Positions 43,000 through 51,800 of a DNA stretch of 64,000 bases are shown piece after piece (position 1 is the first letter of the stretch; every line of letters begins with the position of its first letter). Location: contig JAEZMD010000007.1 of the NCBI GenBank assembly GCA_023435745.1, forward strand, positions 1-64,000. Direction: 5' to 3'. Below the pieces are notes generated by a model. That model was not told the DNA's origin and ran no database searches. It saw only the letters and a program-made list of their open reading frames with translations. This stretch comes from Bacillota bacterium. Its GTDB lineage: Bacteria; Bacillota; Clostridia; Acetivibrionales; DTU013. Made by a program: the position numbers and the translations under genes.

Positions 43000-43458
43000 C
43001 TACTTGTTGTTGATCAAAATCTCCATCGCCATGTATCTTTTCAACGCTGTCTCCATCTGAATGTAAACATCCTCCAGAAACAGGCTGTATATGGTTTCAT
43101 CCTCCAACAGGTACTTGCTCTCCAGCGCACGGTCCAGGATATTGCAAATTTTTTTCAGAATCTCTCGATTCTCCAGCACCTTCATGTTCCTGTCTTTTGC
43201 AATTATAAGCCTCAGTAGGGATGGTATCCTCAGCGACGGCATCTCAACTTCCTGCTCCAGACCCAGCAGCGTATCTATTTCAATATCCAGTGCCTGCGCA
43301 ATCCTCAATACAATATCCAGATTGGGATTATCCTTCCTGCCGTTTTCCAGCTGTGACAGATACCCCGGTGAAATACCAACCTCCCCGGCAAAGCCCACAA
43401 GAGAAATGTTTCTCTCTTCCCTCCTGGCCTTAATGATTTCCCCAACTTTGATCTGCAC
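43000..43458 (-). CDS. Xre-family transcription regulator
   Basis: 152 aa. The N-terminal helix-turn-helix is canonical (VGEIIKARREERNISLVGFA, then GISPGYLSQLENGR). The C-terminal 80 residues are helical and probably mediate dimerisation or sensing. A GGAGGG site lies upstream of the ATG. It is divergent from the PBP1A gene, with a shared 192-bp region, so it could control either itself or the PBP. No direct evidence for the target. Confidence 0.85.
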   Translation of the reverse strand: MQIKVGEIIKARREERNISLVGFAGEVGISPGYLSQLENGRKDNPNLDIVLRIAQALDIEIDTLLGLEQEVEMPSLRIPSLLRLIIAKDRNMKVLENREILKKICNILDRALESKYLLEDETIYSLFLEDVYIQMETALKRYMAMEILINNK

Positions 43459-43525
43459 GAATATCCCTCCTTAACGCTGCCTCTACTCATTTTACATAAT
43501 GGCCGCTTTTTAATCAACAGAACAT

Positions 43526-43555
43526 TTTACAGTAAAATATTAATTGTGCTATAAT
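43526..43555 (+). promoter_or_regulatory. Sigma-A promoter upstream of the PBP1A gene
   Basis: TTTACA at 43526-43531 and TATAAT at 43550-43555 are spaced 18 bp on the plus strand, about 95 bp before the PBP1A ATG. Confidence 0.6.
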
Positions 43556-43650
43556 GTACTGGCATCATTGATATATTGAGACATCGGAACAATGTTTACG
43601 AACATTCAGTCAAAAGAGATACTGTTATATAAAGAACAAGGAGGACGCGC

Positions 43651-46242
43651 ATGAAGTCCAGTAAAAAAGCTGCTTCCGACGGAACAGTTAAAAAAATAAA
43701 AAAGCCCTCTCGCACATGGAAATTTATGGGCAAGTTTACCTTGACCTTTTTCACCTTTCTTATCCTGTTTGTACTTGTCATTGGCTTTGCGCTTACAGGC
43801 ATTGTTGGCGGCGCGGTATATGGGTATATTAAAACTGCCGAACCGATCACGGAGGAGCAGCTGACTGCGAAAACCTCGGACAAAACAACATTTATATATG
43901 ATGCCAAGGGCAATATTATACAAAAGCTGACCGGCAAGGACAATATAGACAGTGAATATATTTCCGACAAGGAAATTCCAAAATATCTGAAGGATGCAAT
44001 TATATCAATTGAGGATGAGCGTTTCGAAACACATAACGGGGTTGATATACAAGGTCTTATCAACGCAGGCATAGGCTTCGCCAAAAGTATTCTTGCGGGG
44101 GACAGCAGTGCATCTCGCGGCGGGAGTACGATCACTCAACAGGTGGTAAAAAATATCACCGGCAACACCACCCGATCCATTGAGCGCAAGGTTCAGGAAG
44201 GGTATGCCGCAATTCTGCTGGAGCAAAAACTGGAGAAATGGCAGATCCTGGAGCTTTATGCGAATCTCGCCCCATTGGGCAATAGCTGTTACGGCTTTCA
44301 ATCCGCATCAAAGAAATACTTCGGCAAACCTCTCCAGCAGCTGGATCTGGCTGAATGTGCATTACTTGCCGGGATCACGAAAAACCCCGGAAAGTATAAT
44401 CCATTTACGGTAAGCGGACAAAAAGAAGCGAAAGGACGTCAGGAAACTATTTTGGCTATGATGCTGAAGCTGGGCAGGATTAACCAGGCACAGTATGATC
44501 AGGCTGTGAAAAAGGAACTGAAATACGCATCGAAGGCTCAATCACAGAAGGTTACCAGCGTACAGAGCTACTTTGTCGACCAGGTGGTCATCGACGTACG
44601 CAATGCGTTGATGAACGAAAAGGGCATATCTGCCACAGCTGCAAATTATATGATTTATGGCGGCGGTCTTGAAATCTACACCACCTTTGATGCAGAGATT
44701 CAATCCGCTATGGATTCAGTCTTTATGGATGATCAGTACTTCCCGCAAATAAATAAAATGGCAGAGCGGCAAATGGAGCATTCACAAGCCGCAATGGCTG
44801 TCATAGATGTGCAGAACGGTCAGGTAAAAGCATTGCGCGGCGGTTATGGTAAAAAGGAAGCAAGCAACACGCTCAATCGAGCTTCCTCCTCGTTGATGAA
44901 AAGGCAGCCCGGCTCAAGTATCAAGCCCATAGCAGCTTATGCGCCGGCCATCGATTTGAAATTAATTACACCGGCAACAATACTAGACGATGTTCCGGTA
45001 TATATGCTGACCGGCAAAGACGCCGACCGGCTGTATCCGCGCAACTATGACCACTCATTTGACGGTCTGACCTCAGTGAGGAACGGTCTGAAAAACTCTG
45101 TCAATGTCGTAGCCGCAAAAATATGGAGAGATATTCTGGGTCCCGATAATTCAATTGAGTATCTGAAAAGAGTCGGCATCAACAGAGAAAATGAAAAATA
45201 TATCTCCCTTGTACTCGGCGGCCTGGAGGAAGGCGTTAATCCGCTTCAGATGGCCGCAGCCTATGTGCCTTTCGCGCATGAAGGCATGTATTATGAACCT
45301 ACCACCTTTACACTTGTTGCAGACAGCAGCGGCAAAGAGCTCATAAACAGAAAAACCACCGGCTTCAGCATTGCCTACAGTGAGCAGACCGCATTCATCA
45401 TGACTGATTTGCTGCAAGAAGTAACAAAGGGACGTACTTCTCCCTATCCGCACAGTGGTACGGCTGTTAAAAATATTAATGAAGAGATTATCGGCATGCC
45501 GGTTGCCGGAAAGACCGGTACTACCAGCCAGAATATAGATAAATGGTTCGTCGGCTTCACACCCTATTATTCAGCCGCGGTTTGGTACGGTTATGATAAC
45601 AGCGGAGTCGAACCGATCACAATAGAAACGAAGGAATACGATCAGGCGCAGATCATCTGGGCCGCCGTGATGAAGAAGATCCATGAAGGCTTGCCGCGCA
45701 AGGAGTTTGAAAAGCCGGCGACCGGGCTGGTTCAGAAAAAAATATGTATCTATTCCGGCAAAGTGGCCACTGAATTGTGCGGGCATGACCAAAGAGGGAA
45801 CGCGACAAAAGTGGAGTATTTTATTAAGGGCACGGAACCAAGGGACGATGACCCTTGTACGGTACATGTAGAAGCACAGGTTTGTAAGGCAAGTCAGGAT
45901 ACGCTGAAACGGAATTTCCTTGCCGGTCCCTATTGTCCTGCCGAATCAGTCGAGACCAAAGTGTTTATCCAGCGCCCGATTCCATATGTTCCGACAAAGC
46001 CAAATGAAAAGGCGCCAAAAGACGTGGCTTACGAATTACCCGAAGGAGAATACTGCACCGTTCACGGCGCTCCTGAAGCCATTGAAATGCCAGGTGCAGA
46101 GGACAGCTTTGATTTTTCATTATGGCCGGATACCGGTAAACCAGCGGCAGATAATAATCAAAATAGCGGCACACAAAATAACGAACCTGTGAGCAGTGAA
46201 ACACAGACTCCGACAGATCAGTCCGCCGAATCTGCGCCATAA
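43651..46242 (+). CDS. Class A penicillin-binding protein (PBP1A family)
   Basis: 863 aa; AAGGAGG precedes the ATG. A cytoplasmic basic tail and one membrane helix (about 28-58) come first. The glycosyltransferase domain shows EDERFETHNG (121-130) with the catalytic Glu and GGSTITQQ (157-164). The transpeptidase domain has the SxxK motif at Ser422-Lys425, SVNV as the SxN box, and KTGTT starting at Lys621. A long C-terminal region with cysteines and a Gln/Asn/Thr-rich disordered end follows. It polymerises and cross-links peptidoglycan outside the membrane. Complete and probably essential or semi-redundant. Confidence 0.95.
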   Translation: MKSSKKAASDGTVKKIKKPSRTWKFMGKFTLTFFTFLILFVLVIGFALTGIVGGAVYGYIKTAEPITEEQLTAKTSDKTTFIYDAKGNIIQKLTGKDNIDSEYISDKEIPKYLKDAIISIEDERFETHNGVDIQGLINAGIGFAKSILAGDSSASRGGSTITQQVVKNITGNTTRSIERKVQEGYAAILLEQKLEKWQILELYANLAPLGNSCYGFQSASKKYFGKPLQQLDLAECALLAGITKNPGKYNPFTVSGQKEAKGRQETILAMMLKLGRINQAQYDQAVKKELKYASKAQSQKVTSVQSYFVDQVVIDVRNALMNEKGISATAANYMIYGGGLEIYTTFDAEIQSAMDSVFMDDQYFPQINKMAERQMEHSQAAMAVIDVQNGQVKALRGGYGKKEASNTLNRASSSLMKRQPGSSIKPIAAYAPAIDLKLITPATILDDVPVYMLTGKDADRLYPRNYDHSFDGLTSVRNGLKNSVNVVAAKIWRDILGPDNSIEYLKRVGINRENEKYISLVLGGLEEGVNPLQMAAAYVPFAHEGMYYEPTTFTLVADSSGKELINRKTTGFSIAYSEQTAFIMTDLLQEVTKGRTSPYPHSGTAVKNINEEIIGMPVAGKTGTTSQNIDKWFVGFTPYYSAAVWYGYDNSGVEPITIETKEYDQAQIIWAAVMKKIHEGLPRKEFEKPATGLVQKKICIYSGKVATELCGHDQRGNATKVEYFIKGTEPRDDDPCTVHVEAQVCKASQDTLKRNFLAGPYCPAESVETKVFIQRPIPYVPTKPNEKAPKDVAYELPEGEYCTVHGAPEAIEMPGAEDSFDFSLWPDTGKPAADNNQNSGTQNNEPVSSETQTPTDQSAESAP

Positions 46243-46343
46243 TCCATCCGGCATCTGTCCTTCAGCAAAGCCGCTTTGAACTGCTGCTTTATTTCACGTT
46301 ATGCAGTCTGGGATCCTCCTACTGCACAGTGCCTTGCGGCCGC

Positions 46344-46372
46344 TTGCTATGCGCCTTTCTTTCTGGTATACT
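46344..46372 (+). promoter_or_regulatory. Sigma-A promoter upstream of proA
   Basis: TTGCTA at 46344-46349 and TATACT at 46367-46372 are spaced 17 bp, about 60 bp before the proA ATG. Confidence 0.55.
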
Positions 46373-46431
46373 ATGTGAAAATCGGAACATCAAGGATGAA
46401 TACGGTATAATAGTATATTGAGGTGTTGCAT

Positions 46432-47727
46432 ATGAATATCACAGAGGCCTGCAGGCAGGTCAAGGCTGCTTCCCTGAAGCTTGCCGCGGCAAGCGCGGAT
46501 GAAAAAAACAGGGCTCTGCTGCGTATAGCCGAGTCATTAATTTCCCATAAGCAGGAAATTTTTGAAGCAAATGAGGAAGACCTCCGAAGGAGTGAAGCCG
46601 AAAAGGTCCCCTTTCCACTGCTGAAAAGGCTCAAATTTGACGATGCAAAATTAAGCGATGTCATAGATGGGATCCACAGTCTGATCAAATTGGAGGATCC
46701 GGTGGGGAAAACACTTTTGGCCACAGAACTCGATGAAGGCCTCGAGCTTTATAAGGTGACCTGTCCTATCGGTGTGATCGGGATCATCTTTGAGTCCAGA
46801 CCGGATGCTCTGGTGCAGATTTCCACGCTCTGTCTGAAAAGCGGCAATGGCGTGCTTCTTAAGGGTGGCTCAGAGGCCAGGGAAACCAACAGAATTCTGG
46901 CCGATCTTATCATTTCCGCCACCAGGGAGGCCGGCATACCGGAAGGCTGGTGCGCACTGATGGAAACAAGGGCGGACATAAATGAGCTGCTGGATCAGGA
47001 TGAATACGTGGACCTGATCATTCCCAGAGGATCCAATGAATTTGTCAGGTATATCATGGATCATACGAATATTCCTGTCATGGGCCATGCCGACGGGATA
47101 TGCCACTGCTTCATTGATGCCTCGGCCGACCTTGATATGGCCGTACGGATCACCATCGATTCCAAAACGCAATATGTGGCAGTCTGCAATGCCCTTGAAA
47201 CACTGCTCGTCCATCAGGACGCAGCCGCAGGTTTTCTGCCGCTTTTAAAGCAGTCGGCGGATCAAAAAAATGTAACGCTGTGCGGATGCGACAAAACCAA
47301 TTCTATTATTCCCATTGGAGCTGCTACAGAAGAAGACTGGAAAACTGAGTATCTGGACTATAAATTGTCCGTTAAGGTAGTTCAGGATCTTGACGAAGCC
47401 ATTAACCATATCAACACATACGGCTCAGGGCACACCGATACCATTGTCACTTCGGACAAAGAACACGCCGCCCGGTTTATGTCACTGGTGGACTCCGGCA
47501 ACGTATTCTGGAACTGCTCCACCCGATTCAGCGACGGTTTCAAATACGGATTGGGAGCCGAAGTCGGAATCAGCACGGGGAAACTGCACGCCAGAGGTCC
47601 CGTGGGGCTTGAAGGTCTGGTGATTTATAAATATATGCTTATTGGAAACGGTCAGATCGTCGCAGATTACGCAGAAAAAAGAAGCAGCTTCAGCCACAGG
47701 AGCCTGGACAGGAAGTTTTCGCTCTGA
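46432..47727 (+). CDS. proA: Glutamate-5-semialdehyde dehydrogenase (gamma-glutamyl phosphate reductase)
   Basis: 431 aa from the ATG at 46432 (GAGGTG upstream). It has the family features FESRPDALVQISTLCLKSGN, GSEARETNR and the active-site DGICHCFIDASADLD, with Cys224 as the likely catalytic residue. It reduces gamma-glutamyl phosphate with NADPH, the second step of proline synthesis. No proB (glutamate kinase) lies beside it in the window, though the two are often adjacent. It has its own promoter. Confidence 0.95.
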   Translation: MNITEACRQVKAASLKLAAASADEKNRALLRIAESLISHKQEIFEANEEDLRRSEAEKVPFPLLKRLKFDDAKLSDVIDGIHSLIKLEDPVGKTLLATELDEGLELYKVTCPIGVIGIIFESRPDALVQISTLCLKSGNGVLLKGGSEARETNRILADLIISATREAGIPEGWCALMETRADINELLDQDEYVDLIIPRGSNEFVRYIMDHTNIPVMGHADGICHCFIDASADLDMAVRITIDSKTQYVAVCNALETLLVHQDAAAGFLPLLKQSADQKNVTLCGCDKTNSIIPIGAATEEDWKTEYLDYKLSVKVVQDLDEAINHINTYGSGHTDTIVTSDKEHAARFMSLVDSGNVFWNCSTRFSDGFKYGLGAEVGISTGKLHARGPVGLEGLVIYKYMLIGNGQIVADYAEKRSSFSHRSLDRKFSL

Positions 47728-47828
47728 GTTGTTATCCTTTCATCTGACCTATAATCTTTCAATGGATACGGTCAAAGAATGAAACATTACAGAAGATTTT
47801 ACATAATATAAACTGTGAATTTGAAATC

Positions 47829-48233
47829 ATGGTGAATGAGATGGGAAGCTTACCGATAGAAAGCATCACAAACGGACTCTTGACGCTGCAGAAGGTGAGG
47901 CAGCTATACCAGAAGCAAACGCGTGCAGAAGGGGAAGATACGTATGAATATGTACAGCCCGACAGGTTGTCACTGATGCAGGAGATCCTTTCCACTGTAA
48001 GTAATCTGATACCGCAGACCAGGGGAGTGTCCTACAGCACCGCATTCAGCCAGGGCAACCGCTACAGCAGTGCATACCGTGGGCTGAAACAACATATCAG
48101 AGGGCTGAACAGGAATACTCCGGACCAGAACCAGATTCTGAAGACGTTAAGGCTGGTCATACCAATACTGGATAACAGGCAAAAGGTCACGGTGGATAAG
48201 ATCTTAAAAATCGCAGATATTCTTCAATCGTAG
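47829..48233 (+). CDS. Unknown helical protein
   Basis: 134 aa. No signal peptide or membrane helix. It is mostly helical, with a Gly/Ser/Tyr-rich middle (SYSTAFSQGNRYSSAYRGLK). The start is uncertain because the upstream ribosome site is weak; ATGs at 47829 and 47841 are both possible. A strong terminator directly follows. Similar small proteins are found in Clostridia but have no assigned function. Confidence 0.6.
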   Translation: MVNEMGSLPIESITNGLLTLQKVRQLYQKQTRAEGEDTYEYVQPDRLSLMQEILSTVSNLIPQTRGVSYSTAFSQGNRYSSAYRGLKQHIRGLNRNTPDQNQILKTLRLVIPILDNRQKVTVDKILKIADILQS

Positions 48234-48236
48234 TGT

Positions 48237-48263
48237 AGGCCTTTTAAAAGGCCTCTTTTTTTT
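48237..48263 (+). terminator. Rho-independent terminator before the Xre-cupin gene
   Basis: A perfect palindrome AGGCCTTTT/AAAAGGCCT is followed by a long T-tract, placed 4 bp after the 47829 gene stop. Confidence 0.88.
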
Positions 48264-48272
48264 CTTTTTTTA

Positions 48273-48302
48273 TTGACAATAATTGCGGTATGTGATTATA
48301 AT
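48273..48302 (+). promoter_or_regulatory. Sigma-A promoter for the Xre-cupin/potABCD block
   Basis: TTGACA at 48273-48278 and TATAAT at 48297-48302 are spaced 18 bp. Both elements match consensus fully. It is the only strong promoter seen before the polyamine transport genes. Confidence 0.82.
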
Positions 48303-48314
48303 AAATTGCTTTTG

Positions 48315-48335
48315 TTGTTTAGTGATTCTAAACAA
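48315..48335. promoter_or_regulatory. Palindromic operator candidate overlapping the transcription start
   Basis: TTGTTTAG-TGATT-CTAAACAA is a perfect inverted repeat with 8-bp arms and a 5-bp spacer, 13 bp downstream of the -10 box. A further TTGTTTA half-site follows at about 48337. This position would block transcription when bound. The Xre-cupin protein encoded just downstream is the obvious candidate repressor (autoregulation). Confidence 0.65.
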
Positions 48336-48379
48336 ATTGTTTACAGTTAAATACTGCGCTGAAAAACGCAAGAGGTAAT

Positions 48380-48925
48380 ATGAGTATGAATATTGGAAAT
48401 AAGATTAAAATGCTGAGAATAAAAAACGGGCTGACTCAGGAGGAGCTGGCAGACAGAAGCGAGCTCTCAAAGGGCTTTATTTCGCAGATCGAAAGAGATC
48501 TGACCTCCCCCTCTATCGCTACGCTCGTGGATCTTCTCCAATGTCTCGGCTCCAGCCTCAAGGATTTTTTTAATGAGAGCGTTGATGAAAAGATCGTGTT
48601 TGGAAAAGAAGATGTTTTCGTCAAGGAAAACCACGAATCAGGCCATGAAATCAGATGGATCGTGCCGGATTCACAAAAGAACCGCATGGAACCGATTTTA
48701 TTGACTCTTGCAATCGGTGGCAGTTCAGAGACCGACGACCCTCATGAAGGTGAAGAATTTGGCTATGTGCTCTCCGGCAGCGTGCATATACATCTGGGCA
48801 GCAGAAAATACAAGGCAAAGAAGGATGAGAGCTTTTACTTCAAGCCCAACGCAGTACATTATATCTCTAACGGAGGAAAGACCGAGGCAAAATTGCTCTG
48901 GATCTCGACACCTCCCAGCTTTTGA
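48380..48925 (+). CDS. Xre-family regulator with C-terminal cupin domain (PuuR-like)
   Basis: 181 aa; AGAGGT precedes the ATG. Residues 1-65 form an Xre helix-turn-helix (KIKMLRIKNGLTQEELADRS, SKGFISQIERDL). Residues about 110-180 form a cupin barrel (EDPHEGEEFGYVLSG-like, FYFKPNAVHYISNGG). In E. coli PuuR and related proteins, this architecture controls polyamine use. Here it directly precedes potABCD and has a palindrome in its own promoter, so it probably regulates polyamine uptake. The ligand is inferred from context. Confidence 0.82.
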   Translation: MSMNIGNKIKMLRIKNGLTQEELADRSELSKGFISQIERDLTSPSIATLVDLLQCLGSSLKDFFNESVDEKIVFGKEDVFVKENHESGHEIRWIVPDSQKNRMEPILLTLAIGGSSETDDPHEGEEFGYVLSGSVHIHLGSRKYKAKKDESFYFKPNAVHYISNGGKTEAKLLWISTPPSF

Positions 48926-48970
48926 CCTGTAACAATGACTCTGTGCCATGTGCGATAAGGAGTATGCTTT

Positions 48971-50020
48971 ATGTCGAATCACATTATTGAATTGGTTGAC
49001 TTAACAAAAGAATATGACGGCACTGAGGCTTTGAAGAGCATAAACCTCTATATCCGCCAAAATGAATTCATAACGCTGCTTGGTCCAAGCGGGTGCGGCA
49101 AAACAACAACATTAAGGCTGATAGGCGGTTTTGAAAAGCCGACCGGCGGCAAGGTGCTGTTCGAAGGAATCAATATAAATGATGTTCCTCCATACAAAAG
49201 GAAGGTCAATACTGTCTTTCAAAAATATGCGCTGTTTCCGCACATGAATGTGTATGAAAATATTGCTTTCGGATTGAGGATCAAGAAGGCGGATAATAAC
49301 GTCATCCGTGAAAAGGTCGCCGCCATGCTTTCCATGGTCAATCTGGAAGGCTTTGAAAAAAGGTCGGTGGATTCGCTCAGCGGCGGCCAGCAGCAGAGGA
49401 TCGCCATTGCCCGCGCTCTTGTCAACGAGCCTGAGGTTCTTTTATTGGACGAGCCTCTTGGCGCATTGGACCTGAAGCTGCGCAAGGAAATGCAGATAGA
49501 GCTGAAGAACATGCAGAAAAGGCTTGGTATAACCTTTATATATGTTACCCATGATCAGGAGGAAGCCCTCTCCATGTCCGACACTATCGTGGTCATGCGA
49601 AACGGCGTCATCCAGCAGATTGGCACTCCCCAGGACATTTACAATGAGCCGAAAAATGCCTTCGTTGCTGATTTTATCGGAGAGAGCAACATTATTGACG
49701 GCGTAATGCTGCGCGATTACCGGGTCCAGTTTGCAGGCCATGTATTCGACTGTGTGGACAAAGGCTTCGGCACAAACGAAAATGTGGATGTGGTCGTGCG
49801 CCCTGAAGATATCAAGCTCATGCATGAGAATGAAAACCTGCTGCAGGGAATTGTCAGATCAGTCATATTTAAGGGCGTTCATTACGAAATGCTGGTGGAG
49901 GATGAAAACGGCTTCGGGTGGATTGTGCAAAGTACATTGATGGAGCCTGTGGATGCAAAGGTAGGCCTGAAAATATACCCAAATGATATTCAAATAATGA
50001 AAAAGGTACTGGTATCATGA
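48971..50020 (+). CDS. potA: Spermidine/putrescine ABC transporter ATP-binding protein
   Basis: 349 aa; AAGGAG precedes the ATG. Walker A is GPSGCGKT at 38-45, the Q-loop lies near FQKYALFPHMNVYENI, the signature is LSGGQQQRIAIARAL, and Walker B is LLLDEPLGALD. The C-terminal TOBE domain is present. It hydrolyses ATP to drive import through PotB/PotC. It overlaps potB by 4 bp (ATGA). Confidence 0.93.
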   Translation: MSNHIIELVDLTKEYDGTEALKSINLYIRQNEFITLLGPSGCGKTTTLRLIGGFEKPTGGKVLFEGININDVPPYKRKVNTVFQKYALFPHMNVYENIAFGLRIKKADNNVIREKVAAMLSMVNLEGFEKRSVDSLSGGQQQRIAIARALVNEPEVLLLDEPLGALDLKLRKEMQIELKNMQKRLGITFIYVTHDQEEALSMSDTIVVMRNGVIQQIGTPQDIYNEPKNAFVADFIGESNIIDGVMLRDYRVQFAGHVFDCVDKGFGTNENVDVVVRPEDIKLMHENENLLQGIVRSVIFKGVHYEMLVEDENGFGWIVQSTLMEPVDAKVGLKIYPNDIQIMKKVLVS

Positions 50021-50841
50021 AAAAAGGATGGGTTTCAACCCCTTACATTGCCTGGGCATTTATTTTTATACTGATACCGTTGGTTCTTGTGTTGTACTAC
50101 TCTGTCACAATTACCGAAAACGGCGTTACAGTTTTTTCGTTGGAAAACTTCCAAAAGTTCCTGCAGCCAGTCTATATGAAGGTGCTGCTCCGGTCTGTTG
50201 TCCTGGCTCTGGTCAGTACGCTCATTTGTCTTGTGCTTGGATATCCGGTGGCCATGATTTTATCGGGACGGGATCTCAGCAAGAAAAATACTCTTATTTT
50301 GCTTTTTGTCATCCCCATGTGGATGAACTTTTTGCTGCGTACTTATGCATGGATGACTCTACTGGATCGCAAGGGCGTGATAAATTCGCTTCTTGATGCG
50401 ATGAGACTGCCGCAGTTGAATATCTTGTATACGGATGCTGCCGTTATACTAGGCATGGTCTATAACTTCCTCCCTTTTATGGTGCTTCCGATCTTCTCCG
50501 TACTTAGCAAGATTGACAGAAGCCTAATTGAGGCGGCCGAGGATCTTGGATCCAATACCTTCACAGTGTTTCGCAGGATCACCTTCCCGCTTAGTCTTCC
50601 CGGCGTAGCATCCGGGATCACAATGGTGTTCATGCCGGCTGTCACGACATTTATTATATCCAAGCTGCTTGGTGGCAGCCAGTACACGCTGATCGGCAAT
50701 CTGATCGAGGATCAGTTCATGAGAGTATATGACTGGAACTTCGGATCTGCGGTCTCCATTATTATGATGGCGCTTATTTTGCTCAGTATGGCCTTTACAT
50801 CCAAATATGAAAAGGAAGAGACGGGAGGTGCACTGTTTTGA
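50017..50841 (+). CDS. potB: Spermidine/putrescine ABC transporter permease PotB
   Basis: 274 aa with six predicted membrane helices. The cytoplasmic EAA loop (LIEAAEDLGSNTFTVFRRIT and the following PLS) contacts PotA. Start overlaps potA and stop overlaps potC, so the three are translated together. With PotC it forms the membrane channel. Confidence 0.92.
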   Translation: MKKGWVSTPYIAWAFIFILIPLVLVLYYSVTITENGVTVFSLENFQKFLQPVYMKVLLRSVVLALVSTLICLVLGYPVAMILSGRDLSKKNTLILLFVIPMWMNFLLRTYAWMTLLDRKGVINSLLDAMRLPQLNILYTDAAVILGMVYNFLPFMVLPIFSVLSKIDRSLIEAAEDLGSNTFTVFRRITFPLSLPGVASGITMVFMPAVTTFIISKLLGGSQYTLIGNLIEDQFMRVYDWNFGSAVSIIMMALILLSMAFTSKYEKEETGGALF

Positions 50842-51689
50842 AAAAATCAATTAAAAAGCTGTATCTGTGCATTATCTTTTTATTCTTATATGCTCCCGTT
50901 TTTACGTTGATTGTTTTCTCCTTCAACCAATCAAAATCAAGGGCTCATTGGGATGGCTTCACGCTTAAATGGTATGCTGAGTTGTTTGAGGACAAACAGA
51001 TCATGTCCTCTTTGTACAACACACTGGCAATTGCATTAATATCATCACTTGTTGCAACCATTATTGGAACAGCCGCCGCAGTAGGCATTCACAACATGAA
51101 GAAGCTTACAAAGTCTTTTGTGATGAACCTGACCTATCTGCCTGTTCTAAACCCTGATATCGTGACAGGAATATCGCTGATGATCCTGTTTATCTTTGTT
51201 AATCTAAAGCTGGGCTTTTTGACGCTCCTGCTGTCCCATATTACGTTTAATATACCCTACGTCATACTCTCTGTGCTGCCAAAGCTTAAACAGCTGAATA
51301 AGCACCTTTACGAAGCTGCCCTTGATTTGGGAGCCTTACCGTTGTACGCATTTCGCAAGGTCATCCTTCCGGAGATTATGCCCGGTGTCATCACAGGCTT
51401 CTTACTGGCGTTTACACTGTCGCTGGATGATTTTATTATCAGCTTTTTCACTACCGGCTCAGGCGTATCCACGCTTTCCATCACTGTTTATTCCATGGCA
51501 AGGCGCGGGATCAATCCGAAAATAAATGCGCTGTCCACATTGATGTTCATTGTCGTGCTGGCTCTGCTGCTGATCATTAATAAAAGGTCATCAGGAAATA
51601 CTGTTAACGGGAATGATGCAAAGAAAACAGCTACGGAGCGGCAAAATATTACTTCCGATACTTTTCTAGGGAACGGGGCTCCGCTGTAG
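50838..51689 (+). CDS. potC: Spermidine/putrescine ABC transporter permease PotC
   Basis: 283 aa starting at a TTG that overlaps the potB stop (TTGA). Six membrane helices and the EAA-loop (YEAALDLGALPLYAFRKVIL) are present. The tail after the last helix is longer and more polar than usual and may be unstructured. The gap to potD is about 110 bp and contains no gene. Confidence 0.92.
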   Translation: MKKSIKKLYLCIIFLFLYAPVFTLIVFSFNQSKSRAHWDGFTLKWYAELFEDKQIMSSLYNTLAIALISSLVATIIGTAAAVGIHNMKKLTKSFVMNLTYLPVLNPDIVTGISLMILFIFVNLKLGFLTLLLSHITFNIPYVILSVLPKLKQLNKHLYEAALDLGALPLYAFRKVILPEIMPGVITGFLLAFTLSLDDFIISFFTTGSGVSTLSITVYSMARRGINPKINALSTLMFIVVLALLLIINKRSSGNTVNGNDAKKTATERQNITSDTFLGNGAPL

Positions 51690-51800
51690 TCAGGTTGCAT
51701 GGGCGAGCAGCAAGCGAAGCTTGCGACCAGCCCCCTGGAAAAGTTTTAGCGGAAGTTATATTTTAACGCTCCAAAAAAATCGACCAATATTTGAGGAGAA

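Noticed and set aside
51690..51800. Terminator or attenuator between potC and potD
   Set aside because: Partial palindromes such as GCGAAGCTTGC are present but no T-tract follows, so no termination is claimed.
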